Numbered from the stretch's first letter, positions 43,869-53,258 are shown. The stretch: DNA of 53,482 bases from an uncultured Subdoligranulum sp. (GCA_904390925.1 CAJFMB010000008.1:1-53482), one strand, 5' to 3'. A program made the numbers and translations. The notes: a model not told the origin generated them from the letters alone.

Positions 43869-45026
43869 TCAGATATGCTGCAGCTCGGTCAGGCCGCTCT
43901 TCAAACCGGCCAGCAGGGCATCCACATCGCCCTCGTCATTGTCGGCGCAGAAGCTGACCCGCAAAGCGGTGGCCACTGCCCTGTCCTCGCAGCCCATGGC
44001 CATCAGGGTGTGGCTGGGCTCCCCCTTGTCGCAGGCGCTGCCGCCGGAGACATAAATCCGGCGATCGCTCAGGTAGGTGATAAAGGTCTGGCTGTTGACG
44101 CAGTTGGTGGAGAAGTTGAGCACCTCCGGCACCGCGTCATCGGGGGAATGGATGGTGATGCCCGGCAGCTGAGCCAGCCCCTCCCGCAGGCGGGCATTGA
44201 GGGCGGCCGCATGGCAGGCATTGGCTTTCAGCTTTTTGGCGCCCTGCTCGGCGGCCAGTCCCAGACCCACGGCGTAGGGCAGATTTTCGGTACCGGGACG
44301 GATGCCCCGCTCCTGGTGGCCACCCAGATAGGCTGGCTGCAGGTGCTGGCGCTGGTTGTCGCAGAGATACAGCGCGCCGATGCCCTTGGGGGCATGGACC
44401 TTGTGGCCGGAGACCGACAGCGTATCCACGCCGCGCAGTTTTTTCAGATCCAGCGGAATCCGCAGCCAGGCCTGCACCGCATCAATATGTACGGCGGTAC
44501 GGCTGTTTTTTTCTTTGACCTCTGCCGCCAGACGGGCAATGTCCTGCACGGCGCCGGTCTCGTTGTTGACCGCCATGCAGGCCACCAGAACCGTGTTTTT
44601 GTCCACCGCGTCGATCAGCTTGCCCACATCCAGACGGCCGTCGGCTTCGGGAAGGATCTCCACCACGGTAAAGCCCCGGTCCTTCAGCGCCCGGATAGGA
44701 CGCTGGACACTGGGGTGCTCGAACCCGGTGGTGACAATCTTGTTGCCCCAGGTCTGCCGCGGAATGGCCGCGCCCAGAATGGCCAGGTTGTTGCTCTCGC
44801 TTCCGCAGGCGGTGAAATAGATCTCATCCCGGGCGCAGTTCAGCGTTTTGGCAATTCTGCCGCGGGCCACCGACAGCTGATGCTCGGCCAGGATGGCCGG
44901 CTCGTACAGGCTGGAAGGATTGGCCCAGCAGTTGCGCATGGCGTCATTGATGACATCGGCCACCGCCGGGTCCACCATGGTGGTGGCGGCGTTGTCCAGG
45001 TAGTGCAGATTGGGGTCGGTTCGCAT
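43869..45026 (-). CDS. cysteine desulfurase (NifS/IscS-like)
   Basis: A 385-residue PLP enzyme that takes sulfur from cysteine as an enzyme persulfide. Motifs: YLDNAATTMVDPAV near the start, TTGFEHPSVQRP with the PLP-binding His, SGHKVHAPKGIGALYLCD with the PLP lysine near 200, and RIYVSGGSACDKGEPSH with the catalytic cysteine near 325. It is co-oriented with thiI and fits the NifZ-ThiI pair of Firmicutes that makes 4-thiouridine. The start at 45026 (MRTDPN) is one of two near starts. Confidence 0.94.
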   Translation of the reverse strand: MRTDPNLHYLDNAATTMVDPAVADVINDAMRNCWANPSSLYEPAILAEHQLSVARGRIAKTLNCARDEIYFTACGSESNNLAILGAAIPRQTWGNKIVTTGFEHPSVQRPIRALKDRGFTVVEILPEADGRLDVGKLIDAVDKNTVLVACMAVNNETGAVQDIARLAAEVKEKNSRTAVHIDAVQAWLRIPLDLKKLRGVDTLSVSGHKVHAPKGIGALYLCDNQRQHLQPAYLGGHQERGIRPGTENLPYAVGLGLAAEQGAKKLKANACHAAALNARLREGLAQLPGITIHSPDDAVPEVLNFSTNCVNSQTFITYLSDRRIYVSGGSACDKGEPSHTLMAMGCEDRAVATALRVSFCADNDEGDVDALLAGLKSGLTELQHI

Positions 45027-45134
45027 GATGGTAAAAGCCTCGTTTGAAATAAAGTCAGGAGAACGGCACCGGTGAAAATCCACCGCTGCGGTTCTCTGCG
45101 GTATGCCGCAATTTGACATACCGATACAGGGTAA

Positions 45135-45175
45135 ATTATAGCACGCCCCGGCGCCTGTGTACAAGCGCCGGGGCG
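45135..45175 (-). promoter_or_regulatory. promoter of the desulfurase operon overlapped by a GC palindrome
   Basis: On the minus strand TTGTAC (45159-45164), 18 bases, then TATAAT (45135-45140) with an extended TG upstream. A perfect 11-base inverted repeat, CGCCCCGGCGC (45144-45154) and GCGCCGGGGCG (45165-45175), spans the spacer and -35 box. It could be an operator or the terminator stem of the aldo/keto reductase gene placed inside the next promoter. Confidence 0.6.
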
Positions 45176-45212
45176 AAAAAATCATGGAATTGTTGTGTCA
45201 GGGCCAAAAAGG

Positions 45213-46226
45213 TCATTCACCGAAATCGGCGGCAACCTTTTTCAGCATCTGACGGATGGGCAGCTGATAGGGGCAGCGGGTCTCGCAGGCGCCGCACTCA
45301 ACGCAGGCGCTGGCCTTGACCTTGAGGGTGCTGTACCGTTCCCGTGCCCAGCCTTCCAGGCCATACCGGTTCAGATAGCCCTGGAACAGGAAGCAATTGG
45401 GGATGGAAATGCCCACCGTGCAGGGTGCACAGTAGTTGCAGCGGCGGCAGAACTGGGTGCCCAGGCTCTTGCGGACAGCCTCGCAGGCGTCCAGCTCCTC
45501 CTGGGTCAGCGGGGAGGCGTCAGCCTCGGCGGCCACGTTCTGCTCCAGTTCCTTGGGGTCTGCCATGCCGGGGATGACCACCGTGACATTGGGGTTGGCC
45601 AGCACATAGCGCACGGCCAGGCGGCCGTCCTCGATGGCACCGCCGGCCAGCGGCTTCATGGCGATAAAGCCCTTGCCTGCCGCATGGCAGCGGGCAATCA
45701 GGTCGGCACCCTGCTGTTCCACAATGTTGTAGGGGAACATGATGGTCTCGATGTCCGGGCAGGCCAGAGCCTTCTCGAAGGTGGCGGCCAGATGGGCGGT
45801 CACGCCGATGTGCTCCACAATCCCGGCAGCCTTGGCGCCCTTCAGGGCCTCCAGTGCGCCGCCCGGTGCCAGGATGCGGTCAAAGTCCGCCGGGCTGGGA
45901 TTGTGGAACTGGTACAGCTCGATGTGGTCGGTGCGCAGATTTTTCAGGCTGGCATTCAGTTCGCTCTCCATCTCCGCAGCGGTAATGGCACGGCACTTGG
46001 TGGCGATGACAAACTCATCCCGCAGGCCGCTTTCCTCCAGGGACTGGCCGATCCATTCCTCACTGACCGTGTAGCCGCGGGCAGTGTCAATGTAGTTGAT
46101 GCCCGCCTTGTGGGCATCCTCCAGCATCTGACGGGTGCGGGGCTGGTCGATGCGCTGCACCGGAATGCCGCCGAATCCCAGACGGGAAATCTTCAGGCCC
46201 GTCTGTCCCAAAGAAACATATTGCAT
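45213..46226 (-). CDS. aldo/keto reductase with C-terminal 4Fe-4S ferredoxin domain
   Basis: A 337-residue enzyme. The aldo/keto reductase barrel (1-265) starts GQTGLKISRLGFGGIPVQ, with the catalytic tyrosine region in YIDTARGYTVSEEWIGQSL and lysine in VIATKCRAI, and a C-terminal module with CRRCNYCAPC and CVECGACETRCPY for iron-sulfur clusters. This fused family is common in anaerobes and reduces unknown substrates with ferredoxin and nicotinamide. A canonical promoter lies upstream (46297-46324). Single gene on the minus strand. Confidence 0.92.
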   Translation of the reverse strand: MQYVSLGQTGLKISRLGFGGIPVQRIDQPRTRQMLEDAHKAGINYIDTARGYTVSEEWIGQSLEESGLRDEFVIATKCRAITAAEMESELNASLKNLRTDHIELYQFHNPSPADFDRILAPGGALEALKGAKAAGIVEHIGVTAHLAATFEKALACPDIETIMFPYNIVEQQGADLIARCHAAGKGFIAMKPLAGGAIEDGRLAVRYVLANPNVTVVIPGMADPKELEQNVAAEADASPLTQEELDACEAVRKSLGTQFCRRCNYCAPCTVGISIPNCFLFQGYLNRYGLEGWARERYSTLKVKASACVECGACETRCPYQLPIRQMLKKVAADFGE

Positions 46227-46296
46227 AATTTTGTACGCCTCCGTTTTGGCTGTGGCACGGCCTGCTTGATTCGGCCATACCGGAATTCTCGTTCAT

Positions 46297-46324
46297 ATTA
46301 TACCAGAACCGACACAAATTTCAA
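46297..46324 (-). promoter_or_regulatory. promoter of the aldo/keto reductase gene
   Basis: On the minus strand TTGAAA (46319-46324), 16 bases, then TATAAT (46297-46302). Confidence 0.7.
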
Positions 46325-46372
46325 TTTTGTTTTTACCGGCTGCCGGCTTGCCGGTTTGTTCACCGCTTTCAA

Positions 46373-46401
46373 TTGACAAAGCAGGCCGCATGCGCTAGGA
46401 T
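46373..46401 (+). promoter_or_regulatory. promoter of the proC-proB-proA cluster
   Basis: TTGACA (46373-46378), 17 bases, then TAGGAT (46396-46401). The 5' leader is about 80 bases and shows no riboswitch that I recognise. Confidence 0.6.
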
Positions 46402-46490
46402 AATACACATATAAAAAGGATAGATACTGTGCAGAGGGCCCGCGGCCGGATCTGGCAGGGCGGGCCCGGCAATCCAGAAGGAGTGTGTCA

Positions 46491-47297
46491 ATGACCATGC
46501 GATACGGGTTTATCGGGTGCGGCAATATGGGCGGCGCTGTGGCGCGTGCCGTCTGCAAGGGAGCCGGTGCCGGCGAGGTACTTCTCGCCAACCGCACGGT
46601 GGCCAAGGCGGAGGCCCTGGCCGCAGAGCTGGGCTGCCAGGTCGGTGACAATGACCGGGTTGCCCGGGAATGCAGCTATATTTTTCTGGGCGTCAAACCC
46701 CAGATGATGGAGGATATGCTGGACGGCATTGCCGACATTCTGTCCGAGCGTCAGACCCCCTTTGTGCTGGTGACCATGGCGGCGGGGCTTTCGATGGCCC
46801 GCATCCGGCAGATGGCCGGGGACGCCTACCCCATCATCCGGATCATGCCCAACACCCCTGTGGCGGTGGGCGCCGGCATGGTGCAGTACTGCGCCAAGGA
46901 TGTGGAGCCGGAACAGCTGGAAGAATTTCTGAAAGCGATGGCTCCGGCCGGCGTGCTGGACCCGGTGGACGAGCGGGTGATTGACGCGGCCAGCTGTGTG
47001 TCCGGCTGCGGTCCGGCCTGGGCGTATCAGTTCATCGAGGCGCTGGCGGACGGCGGCGTGGCGGCGGGACTTCCCCGCGCCAAGGCACAGCTGTACGCCG
47101 CCCAGATGCTTCTGGGCAGCGCCCGCATGGTGCTGGAAAGCGGCAGTCATCCCGGCGTTCTGAAGGACGCGGTCTGCAGCCCGGGCGGGTCCACCGTGCA
47201 GGGCGTGCGGGTGCTGGAGGAGCGTGCCTTCCGCGGTGCCGTCATGGATGCGGTGCTGGCCGCTTTTGCCAAGACCCGCGAGATGGGCAAGGGCTGA
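46491..47297 (+). CDS. proC: pyrroline-5-carboxylate reductase
   Basis: A 268-residue NAD(P)H enzyme for the last step of proline synthesis. The Rossmann loop is YGFIGCGNMGGAVARAVCKG (5-24), the family motif VKPQMMEDML follows near 70 and the C-terminal helix bundle carries SPGGSTVQGVRVLEE near 225. Length is typical. The start at 46491 (MTMRYG) is favoured by AGAAGGAG seven bases upstream. First gene of a proline cluster; proB follows 49 bases on. Confidence 0.95.
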   Translation: MTMRYGFIGCGNMGGAVARAVCKGAGAGEVLLANRTVAKAEALAAELGCQVGDNDRVARECSYIFLGVKPQMMEDMLDGIADILSERQTPFVLVTMAAGLSMARIRQMAGDAYPIIRIMPNTPVAVGAGMVQYCAKDVEPEQLEEFLKAMAPAGVLDPVDERVIDAASCVSGCGPAWAYQFIEALADGGVAAGLPRAKAQLYAAQMLLGSARMVLESGSHPGVLKDAVCSPGGSTVQGVRVLEERAFRGAVMDAVLAAFAKTREMGKG

Positions 47298-47346
47298 GCC
47301 CGGCCAGGAAAGTTTTGGGCAGTATCTGCCATGAGGGGTTGCAAAG

Positions 47347-48126
47347 ATGCGTATTGTGGTAAAAATCGGCACCAGCACGCTGGCCCATGCAGGCGGGCGG
47401 CTGAACATCCGGCATACCGAGGACCTGGTCAAGACCCTGAGCGACCTGAAAAACGCCGGGCATGAACTGATCGTGGTGTCCTCCGGCGCCATCGGCATGG
47501 GGGCGGGCAAGCTGCAGATTTCCCGGCCCAAGGATATGCCCACCAAGCAGGCGGCGGCATCGGTGGGGCAGTGTGAGCTGATGTACACTTACGACCGGCT
47601 GTTCTCGGCCTACAACCATACGGTGGCCCAGATCCTGGTGACGCGGGAGGACTTCGACCGTCCTCAGCGGCTGATGAACCTGCAGAATACCATCTACCGC
47701 CTGTTGCAGCTGGGGGCCATCCCCATCATCAACGAGAATGACAGTGTGGCCACCGAGGAAATCGCCGTGGGCGACAACGACACCATGGGCGCACTGGTGG
47801 CAAAATACAGCCGGGCGGATCTGCTGGTGGTGTTGAGCGACATTGACGGCCTGTACACTGCCGACCCGCACACCCACCCGGAGGCCAGCTGCATCCCGGT
47901 GGTGGAAGAGATCACCCCCGAGATTGCCGCGCTGGCAGGCGGCGTGCACAGCGGGCTGGGCACCGGCGGCATGGCCACCAAGATTCTGGCTGCCCGGATC
48001 GCCACCGGGGCCGGTGTGGACATGGTCATTGCCAACGGCGGCACGCCGACGCTGCTCTACGACATTGTGGACGGCAAGCCGGTGGGCACCCGTTTTATCG
48101 GCCGCAAACCGGTCCAAACGAAATAA
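47347..48126 (+). CDS. proB: glutamate 5-kinase, short form without PUA domain
   Basis: A 259-residue kinase that phosphorylates the side chain of glutamate for proline. The amino acid kinase fold starts [15 protein letters not shown], with [14 protein letters not shown] (about 40) and [17 protein letters not shown] (about 205). It lacks the C-terminal PUA domain (about 110 residues) of E. coli ProB, an often seen short form. Feedback sites should be kept within the kinase domain. A hairpin with T tail (48142-48186) comes between it and proA. Confidence 0.95.
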   Translation: MRIVVKIGTSTLAHAGGRLNIRHTEDLVKTLSDLKNAGHELIVVSSGAIGMGAGKLQISRPKDMPTKQAAASVGQCELMYTYDRLFSAYNHTVAQILVTREDFDRPQRLMNLQNTIYRLLQLGAIPIINENDSVATEEIAVGDNDTMGALVAKYSRADLLVVLSDIDGLYTADPHTHPEASCIPVVEEITPEIAALAGGVHSGLGTGGMATKILAARIATGAGVDMVIANGGTPTLLYDIVDGKPVGTRFIGRKPVQTK

Positions 48127-48141
48127 TTCAACCGAAACCCC

Positions 48142-48186
48142 ACAGCGCGGGGCCGGGCCGCGTGCCGGGCACTGCGCTGTTTTTGT
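48142..48186 (+). terminator. terminator-like hairpin between proB and proA
   Basis: ACAGCGC (48142-48148) and GCGCTGT (48174-48180) close a GC-rich stem followed by TTTTTG. It lies 16 bases after proB and just before the proA ribosome site, so it may lower proA relative to proB. No separate promoter for proA is obvious. Confidence 0.6.
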
Positions 48187-48205
48187 TTGTAAGGAGGCAT
48201 TTGCA

Positions 48206-49498
48206 TTGACCACACACGAGATTTTGCTGGCGGCACAATCTGCCCGCCAGCCGCTGGCCCTGGCATCCACCGACCAGAAAAATGAGGCGCTGGAGGCAAT
48301 GGCTGTGGCGCTGGTGGCGGCCAGCGAGGAAATTCTGACCGCCAACCGGCAGGATCTGGATGCAGCCCGGGGCAAGGTGTCCGATGTGATGCTGGACCGC
48401 CTGGCCCTGACCCACAACCGCCTGGCAGACATGGCCAAGGGCATGCGGGATGTGGCAGCGCTGCCCGACCCGGTGGGGCAGATCCTGCACCGGATTGTCC
48501 GCCCCAACGGACTGGTGATTGAAAAGACCTCGGTGCCCATGGGGGTCATCTCCATCATCTACGAAAGCCGGCCCAACGTCACCTCCGACGCCGCAGCGCT
48601 GGCCATCAAGGCGGGCAGCGCCTGCGTGCTGCGCTGCGGCCGGGATGCCTGGCGAAGCTGCAACGCCATTGTGCAGGCGCTGCGCAAAGGCCTGGTCCAG
48701 GCCGGACTGCCGGAAACCGCCGTCAGCCTGATTGAAGATACCAGCCATGCCTCGGCCAATGAGCTGATGACCGCCGACGGGCTGGTGGACCTGCTGATTC
48801 CCCGGGGCGGCAAGGGGCTGATCTCGGCCTGTGTGGCCAACGCCACTGTCCCCTGCATCCAGACCGGAACCGGCATCTGCCATGTCTATGTGGACAAGGC
48901 TGCCGATCTGGAAATGGCCGTGCGCATCATCGAGAATGCCAAGACCAGTCGCCCCAGTGTCTGCAATGCCGAGGAGGTCTGTCTGGTGCACCGCGACGTT
49001 GCAAAGACTTTCCTGCCGATGCTGAAAAAGGCACTGGTGGAGGATCGCATTGCCGCGGAACTGCCGCCGGTGGAGCTTCGCCTGGACGAGGCAGCCGCCG
49101 CCATCATCCCCGGCACCGCCGCGGGCCCGGAGGATTTCGACACCGAGTTCCTCAACTATATCCTGGCCGTGGGGGTGGTGGACAGCCTGGATGCCGCCAT
49201 CCAGCACATTGGCCGGCACTCCACCCATCACAGCGACGCCATCGTCACGGCGGACGAGACGGCGGCTGCCCGCTTTGTCTCCTGTGTGGACAGCGCGGCG
49301 GTGTATGTGAATGCCTCCACCCGGTTCACCGACGGCGGCGAGTTCGGCCTTGGCTGTGAGATGGGCATTTCCACCCAGAAGCTGCACGCCCGGGGGCCCA
49401 TGGGCCTTGCCGAGCTGTGCACCTACAAATATATCATCCACGGCAACGGCCAGATCCGGGGCGGTGCAGCGGCAAAGCTGCAAACGCCCTGCGGCTGA
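48206..49498 (+). CDS. proA: glutamate-5-semialdehyde dehydrogenase (gamma-glutamyl phosphate reductase)
   Basis: A 430-residue aldehyde-dehydrogenase-fold enzyme that reduces glutamyl phosphate to the semialdehyde. Hallmarks: [27 protein letters not shown] near 115 and the catalytic cysteine in [13 protein letters not shown] near 255, followed by [22 protein letters not shown] at the C-terminus. Length matches. The start is TTG at 48206 with an excellent AAGGAGG eight bases upstream; no ATG fits. Last gene of the proline set. Confidence 0.95.
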   Translation: MTTHEILLAAQSARQPLALASTDQKNEALEAMAVALVAASEEILTANRQDLDAARGKVSDVMLDRLALTHNRLADMAKGMRDVAALPDPVGQILHRIVRPNGLVIEKTSVPMGVISIIYESRPNVTSDAAALAIKAGSACVLRCGRDAWRSCNAIVQALRKGLVQAGLPETAVSLIEDTSHASANELMTADGLVDLLIPRGGKGLISACVANATVPCIQTGTGICHVYVDKAADLEMAVRIIENAKTSRPSVCNAEEVCLVHRDVAKTFLPMLKKALVEDRIAAELPPVELRLDEAAAAIIPGTAAGPEDFDTEFLNYILAVGVVDSLDAAIQHIGRHSTHHSDAIVTADETAAARFVSCVDSAAVYVNASTRFTDGGEFGLGCEMGISTQKLHARGPMGLAELCTYKYIIHGNGQIRGGAAAKLQTPCG

Positions 49499-49514
49499 TC
49501 TGTTCCAAACAAAT

Positions 49515-49570
49515 ATGCCCCGGCAACAGGAAGGTTTCCCTCCCCCGCTGCCGGGGCATTTGTTGTTTTG
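49515..49570. terminator. bidirectional terminator between proA and the lysozyme
   Basis: ATGCCCCGGCA (49515-49525) pairs with TGCCGGGGCAT (49549-49559); the plus strand is followed by TTTGTTGTTTTG and the minus strand by ATTTGTTTGG. Confidence 0.85.
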
Positions 49571-49579
49571 ATGGGTCGG

Positions 49580-51676
49580 TCAGCCGATGTTCATATCCAC
49601 GCCGCCGGGCACGCCGTTGACCTTGCCGGTACTGGTGTACTGCCAGATGTCGTAGCGGTAATTGAAGTCCAGCGAATCGCGGTACTGTGCAATCCAGATC
49701 TTGTATTTGCTGATGTTTGCATAGTTCAGCGAGTTGTAGAACCAGCTGGCATAGGAATAGACGCCAGCACTGTATCCGGCATTTCGGATGGTCTCGCAGA
49801 AGGCAACCGCACAGGCAGTGCGCTCGGCTGCCGAAATTCCGTCGGCACGGCCGGTGTCCCCCGCCACCTTTTCGGTGTCGTAGTAGACACCCAGCGGCAG
49901 ACCATAGCCCTGGCAGAGGCTGATGACCATGCTGGCTTCCTCCACCGCCTCGGCCTCGTTGATGGCCTGGCTATAGAAGTAGACGCCCACCTTCAGGCCC
50001 GCCGCAGTGGCGCCCTGAATGTTGCGGCGGAAGGTGGAATCCTCCACCAGCGCACCGCTGCCGTAGCCGCGGTAGCCCACACGGATAATGGCAAAGGTGA
50101 TGCCGTCCGCCGCCACCGCGTTCCAGTCGATGTTGCCCTGGTACTTGGACACATCAATGCCGCGGGCCGTCTGGTTCAGCGCACCGTCAGCGGCGAAATC
50201 GTAGACATTGCCCTGGATGACCTGGGTGCCGGTGACCGGCTGGTGGCTGGTGGGATCATAGTAATAATTTTTGCCGTCAATGACCTGCCAGCCGGTGTAC
50301 TGGTATGTAATCTTTTCCTCGCTGGACACGTCAAAGCCATATCCGGCCAGATCCGCAGCCTTGATCTCTCCCGGCCAGCCCGCCGTCGGGTCCTTGGGGG
50401 TCGCGGTGGGCGTCGGTTTGGGTGTTGCGGTGGGGGTCGGCGCGGGGGTGGGGGTCGGAGTTGCCGTCGGGGCCGGCGTCGGCGTGGGGGTCGGGGTGGC
50501 CGTCGGCGCAGGGGTCGGCGTCGGGGTCGGCACCGGCGTGGGGGTCGGGGTGGGTTCCGGCGTCGGTGTCACCTCGGGGGTCGTCTCGGGAGAGGGAGAA
50601 GGCTGTTCCGTCTCTTCCTCGCGGACGGTCGGTTCCTCCGCGGCGGGAGAGGTCTCCGGCGCGGTGACCGGGGCGTTGCTGCCGTGACGGAAAAGTCCTG
50701 CCAGTCCCACAGCGGACAGCTGTCCGCCTGCTGCCAGTGTGCTGGCCGCCGTGGCGGCCCGTTTGGCACCGGTGAGAACATGGTTGTCGTCATACACCGG
50801 CAGGTAGGCGGTGGCGGTACCGTCCTTGAGCAGCAGATGCCCGTTGGCACTGAGCTTGGCAGTATAGACGGTAGTGCGGCCGGTTTCCACCTTGCTGGGG
50901 TCGGCGTAGCTGACCGTATCGACGATCTGCTCCTCCACCACCGTGTCGCCGCCATAGCTGGAGTCTTCCTGGCTTTCCACGACCTCGGTGGCCTGGACGA
51001 TCTTGTCCTTGACCGCTTCCACATCGGCCTTGTACTCCACCTTTTCCAGCACCGTGACGGTCACGTCGGCGGGCATGTGGTAGCCCTCCACTTCCGGGAA
51101 GGTGATGGTATACAGCCCAGGGGTCACGTCCTCCGCCAGGACAGAGCCGGTCTTGGTGTCCACCGGGCAGACCAGCGGCTTGGCATCGGTCTGGTCAGAA
51201 TCGGAGGTTTTGTTTTCCGTGTCCGGAACCGGCGTGATGGTAATGTCCATGGCAACGCCGGTCAGCGGCAGCTTGCCGCCTTCCACCGCGTTGTCGGCGT
51301 CGGCATTCTGCACCGAGATGGTCTGGGCGGTTGTGGTGCCCGGCTCCGCCTGGGGCAGATCCACCATCTGGTAAAGCTGGATGCCAATGTCCTGCTGCAC
51401 CACCGACACCTCGCTGTAGACCTCCACATCGGGGGCCGGGGTGGGGGTGGGTGCCGGGGTCGCGGCGGTCTCCTGGGTGGAGATGGGTTCTGCAATCACC
51501 GGGGCCGCGGTGGACACCGGAGCCTGCGCCGGCACACCGATAAAGGCAGCCGCCATGGCACTGGCGCCAATGCCGGCACACAGCAGCATGGCAACGCCGC
51601 CCATGGCCAGCTTGTACAGCGGCAGCCGCTGGAAGGTGCTGCCGGAAAAATATTTCATTGCTTTGCGGTTGCGCAT
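49580..51676 (-). CDS. secreted GH25 lysozyme with Cna-B-like and wall-binding modules
   Basis: A 698-residue exported muramidase. An N-terminal signal anchor (about 23-45) precedes a Ser/Thr-rich region, a beta-sandwich segment (about 85-215) resembling Cna-B/prealbumin folds, a charged region, a Pro/Thr linker (360-431) and a YYYDP-type wall-binding repeat (465-495). The GH25 domain (505-698) begins RGIDVSKYQGNIDW with the catalytic aspartate and holds YYDTEKVAGD near 598. Such enzymes cut the glycan of peptidoglycan; whether this one acts on its own wall or rivals is unknown. A promoter lies at 51758-51786. Confidence 0.9.
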   Translation of the reverse strand: MRNRKAMKYFSGSTFQRLPLYKLAMGGVAMLLCAGIGASAMAAAFIGVPAQAPVSTAAPVIAEPISTQETAATPAPTPTPAPDVEVYSEVSVVQQDIGIQLYQMVDLPQAEPGTTTAQTISVQNADADNAVEGGKLPLTGVAMDITITPVPDTENKTSDSDQTDAKPLVCPVDTKTGSVLAEDVTPGLYTITFPEVEGYHMPADVTVTVLEKVEYKADVEAVKDKIVQATEVVESQEDSSYGGDTVVEEQIVDTVSYADPSKVETGRTTVYTAKLSANGHLLLKDGTATAYLPVYDDNHVLTGAKRAATAASTLAAGGQLSAVGLAGLFRHGSNAPVTAPETSPAAEEPTVREEETEQPSPSPETTPEVTPTPEPTPTPTPVPTPTPTPAPTATPTPTPTPAPTATPTPTPAPTPTATPKPTPTATPKDPTAGWPGEIKAADLAGYGFDVSSEEKITYQYTGWQVIDGKNYYYDPTSHQPVTGTQVIQGNVYDFAADGALNQTARGIDVSKYQGNIDWNAVAADGITFAIIRVGYRGYGSGALVEDSTFRRNIQGATAAGLKVGVYFYSQAINEAEAVEEASMVISLCQGYGLPLGVYYDTEKVAGDTGRADGISAAERTACAVAFCETIRNAGYSAGVYSYASWFYNSLNYANISKYKIWIAQYRDSLDFNYRYDIWQYTSTGKVNGVPGGVDMNIG
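50384..50599 (-). repeat. Pro/Thr/Ala low-complexity repeat region inside the lysozyme
   Basis: Residues 360-431 are made of PTPTPTPAPTATP-type units, encoded by imperfect short repeats of GGGGTCGGCGT type on the plus strand. Such tracts vary in length between strains by replication slippage. Confidence 0.8.
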
Positions 51677-51757
51677 GCTTTGTCTGCTCCTGTTCTGTCA
51701 AGCCCGCAAAGGGCACCGATTCCCGCAATTTTGGGAAAAAATTGTGAATATAGATTT

Positions 51758-51786
51758 ATTATATCGCGCAGAAAAGGTCGCCGCAA
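51758..51786 (-). promoter_or_regulatory. promoter of the lysozyme gene
   Basis: On the minus strand TTGCGG (51781-51786), 17 bases, then TATAAT (51758-51763), 80 bases before the start codon. Confidence 0.7.
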
Positions 51787-51896
51787 GGGAAAAATGGCGG
51801 AAAAATATGTAAATTTTATCGCTGTATCGTCCAGCATTTTCCAGTGCAATTCGATATATAGTGGTCTTGCCGGGGCATGTCCACAAGGTGGGGAAA

Positions 51897-53021
51897 TCAC
51901 CCGGCCAGCGGCAGGTATTTTTCCACCAGAAGATCCACACAGGCACCGTAGCTGCGCATGCCCAGTTTCTGATCGTAGCTCTGCAAAAATCCCTCATAGA
52001 CCACATCGCCCACCTCCTCGGCAGGTCCCTCCCAGGCTGCCCAGTAGGCATTGTTCTGCGCCAGATCGGCAATTGCCCGGGGACAGAGTTCCTCCATGCG
52101 GGCGGCGGCCAGGTCAGGGTCGGCCTCATACAGGGCATTGGACAGGTGCAGATACCCGTATAGCCAGCCGGAATAACTGTAAATCGGGTTGTCGCTGTTC
52201 ACGGAGGCATAGATGCCGCAGAAATTGGCTTCCTGCTCGGCGGCCACACCCCGCTGATGTGCGAACTCGTGGGCAACCGTCACCGGCAGAAACACCGCCG
52301 GGCAGTCCACATTCAGGGTACTTTCCCCGAACAGCGGGCAGAGATACCCGGTAAAGCCGAAGGCGCTCATCAGTTTGGAATAAAACGCCGGTTTGGGGTT
52401 GCGCTGCGGCCCGGCCAGGAAGGGATATTCGCCGGTGATGCCGTCATAGATCCCGGCGCTCTGGTCCAGGATGGTGCGGGTATCTGCTGCGAAAACACCT
52501 TCGTCGGTGCGGGGCACTGACATTGCGGTTTCATTTACCTTTGCGGCAAAGTAGGCGGTGACGGCGTTCAGGTCCTCCACCGCCACCGGGCCCCCGGTCA
52601 TGCCCGCCTGCTCGGCAAAGGTAACGCCGTAATACTGGGTTCCCCACAGGGCACAGACCAGCAGGTAAATCCACAGAATCAATGTGACAAAGTGCAAGAG
52701 CCAGGTGCCAAGCCGGTTTTTGACCCGGCGCACTGCCAGCACCACCGCCCGCACCAGCAGGACCAGCGACGCCAGTATGGCAAGCGTGGCAGCAGCTTCG
52801 CAGGCAGAAAACGGCAGCGGGTCCACCAGTGCCGATACCACCCGCTTGACCGGCATGGACACATGGGTCAGCCAGGCGTCCATCCATTCCCGGTTGCTCC
52901 GCGTGGCCCGGAACAGGCAAAGTCCCAGCACCGCCAGCACCAGCAGGGAGAGGGCGGTTCTGTGGCGGCGGAGAGTTCCGGCAAAGCGATGCCGCAGGCG
53001 GGAAAGGATCGGTACAGGCAT
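51897..53021 (-). CDS. DUF3810 membrane protein with HExxH-like metallopeptidase motif
   Basis: A 374-residue membrane protein of the DUF3810 family. Three N-terminal membrane segments (about 23-39, 77-97, 107-127) are followed by a large extracellular domain with PVTVAHEFAHQRGVAAEQEANF near residue 250, a zinc-binding HExxH-type motif plus the third glutamate pattern. A peptidase function is likely from the motif, but the substrate is unknown. A promoter (53068-53097) lies upstream, back to back with that of the TPP riboswitch. Confidence 0.85.
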   Translation of the reverse strand: MPVPILSRLRHRFAGTLRRHRTALSLLVLAVLGLCLFRATRSNREWMDAWLTHVSMPVKRVVSALVDPLPFSACEAAATLAILASLVLLVRAVVLAVRRVKNRLGTWLLHFVTLILWIYLLVCALWGTQYYGVTFAEQAGMTGGPVAVEDLNAVTAYFAAKVNETAMSVPRTDEGVFAADTRTILDQSAGIYDGITGEYPFLAGPQRNPKPAFYSKLMSAFGFTGYLCPLFGESTLNVDCPAVFLPVTVAHEFAHQRGVAAEQEANFCGIYASVNSDNPIYSYSGWLYGYLHLSNALYEADPDLAAARMEELCPRAIADLAQNNAYWAAWEGPAEEVGDVVYEGFLQSYDQKLGMRSYGACVDLLVEKYLPLAG

Positions 53022-53067
53022 GGCGGGCTCCTTGTTTTTTGGGAATCGGAATCAAACTGTTATCTGT

Positions 53068-53097
53068 ATTATACCGGTCCGGGACTGTTTTTGTAAA
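53068..53097 (-). promoter_or_regulatory. promoter of the DUF3810 gene
   Basis: On the minus strand TTTACA (53092-53097), 18 bases, then TATAAT (53068-53073). Confidence 0.55.
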
Positions 53098-53117
53098 CGC
53101 CCGAGGTGCTGTCCCCC

Positions 53118-53145
53118 TTGACATTTTGCACAAAGCGGCTATACT
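53118..53145 (+). promoter_or_regulatory. promoter of the TPP riboswitch transcript
   Basis: TTGACA (53118-53123), 16 bases, then TATACT (53140-53145), 16 bases before the aptamer. Confidence 0.72.
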
Positions 53146-53160
53146 TGGTTTGGACATAAA

Positions 53161-53258
53161 AACAGGGGCGCTGGGAGTTCTTCCCGGCTGAGATTGAGGT
53201 AAATTGCAGCCTCAGGTCGCCTTGAACCTGATCCGGGTAATGCCGGCGTAGGAAGTTT
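53161..53258 (+). ncRNA. TPP riboswitch (THI element)
   Basis: The conserved parts GGGGCGCTGGGAG, GGCTGAGATTGAGG, CCTTGAACCTGATCCGGGTAATGCCGGCG and TAGGAAG appear in the THI-box order. CTGAGA (53189-53194) binds the pyrimidine and the GGTAATGCCGGCGTAGGAAG part the pyrophosphate side. It is followed by a terminator (53286-53322), so bound thiamine diphosphate should turn the gene off. The controlled gene is beyond the right edge, probably thiamine synthesis or transport. Confidence 0.95.
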
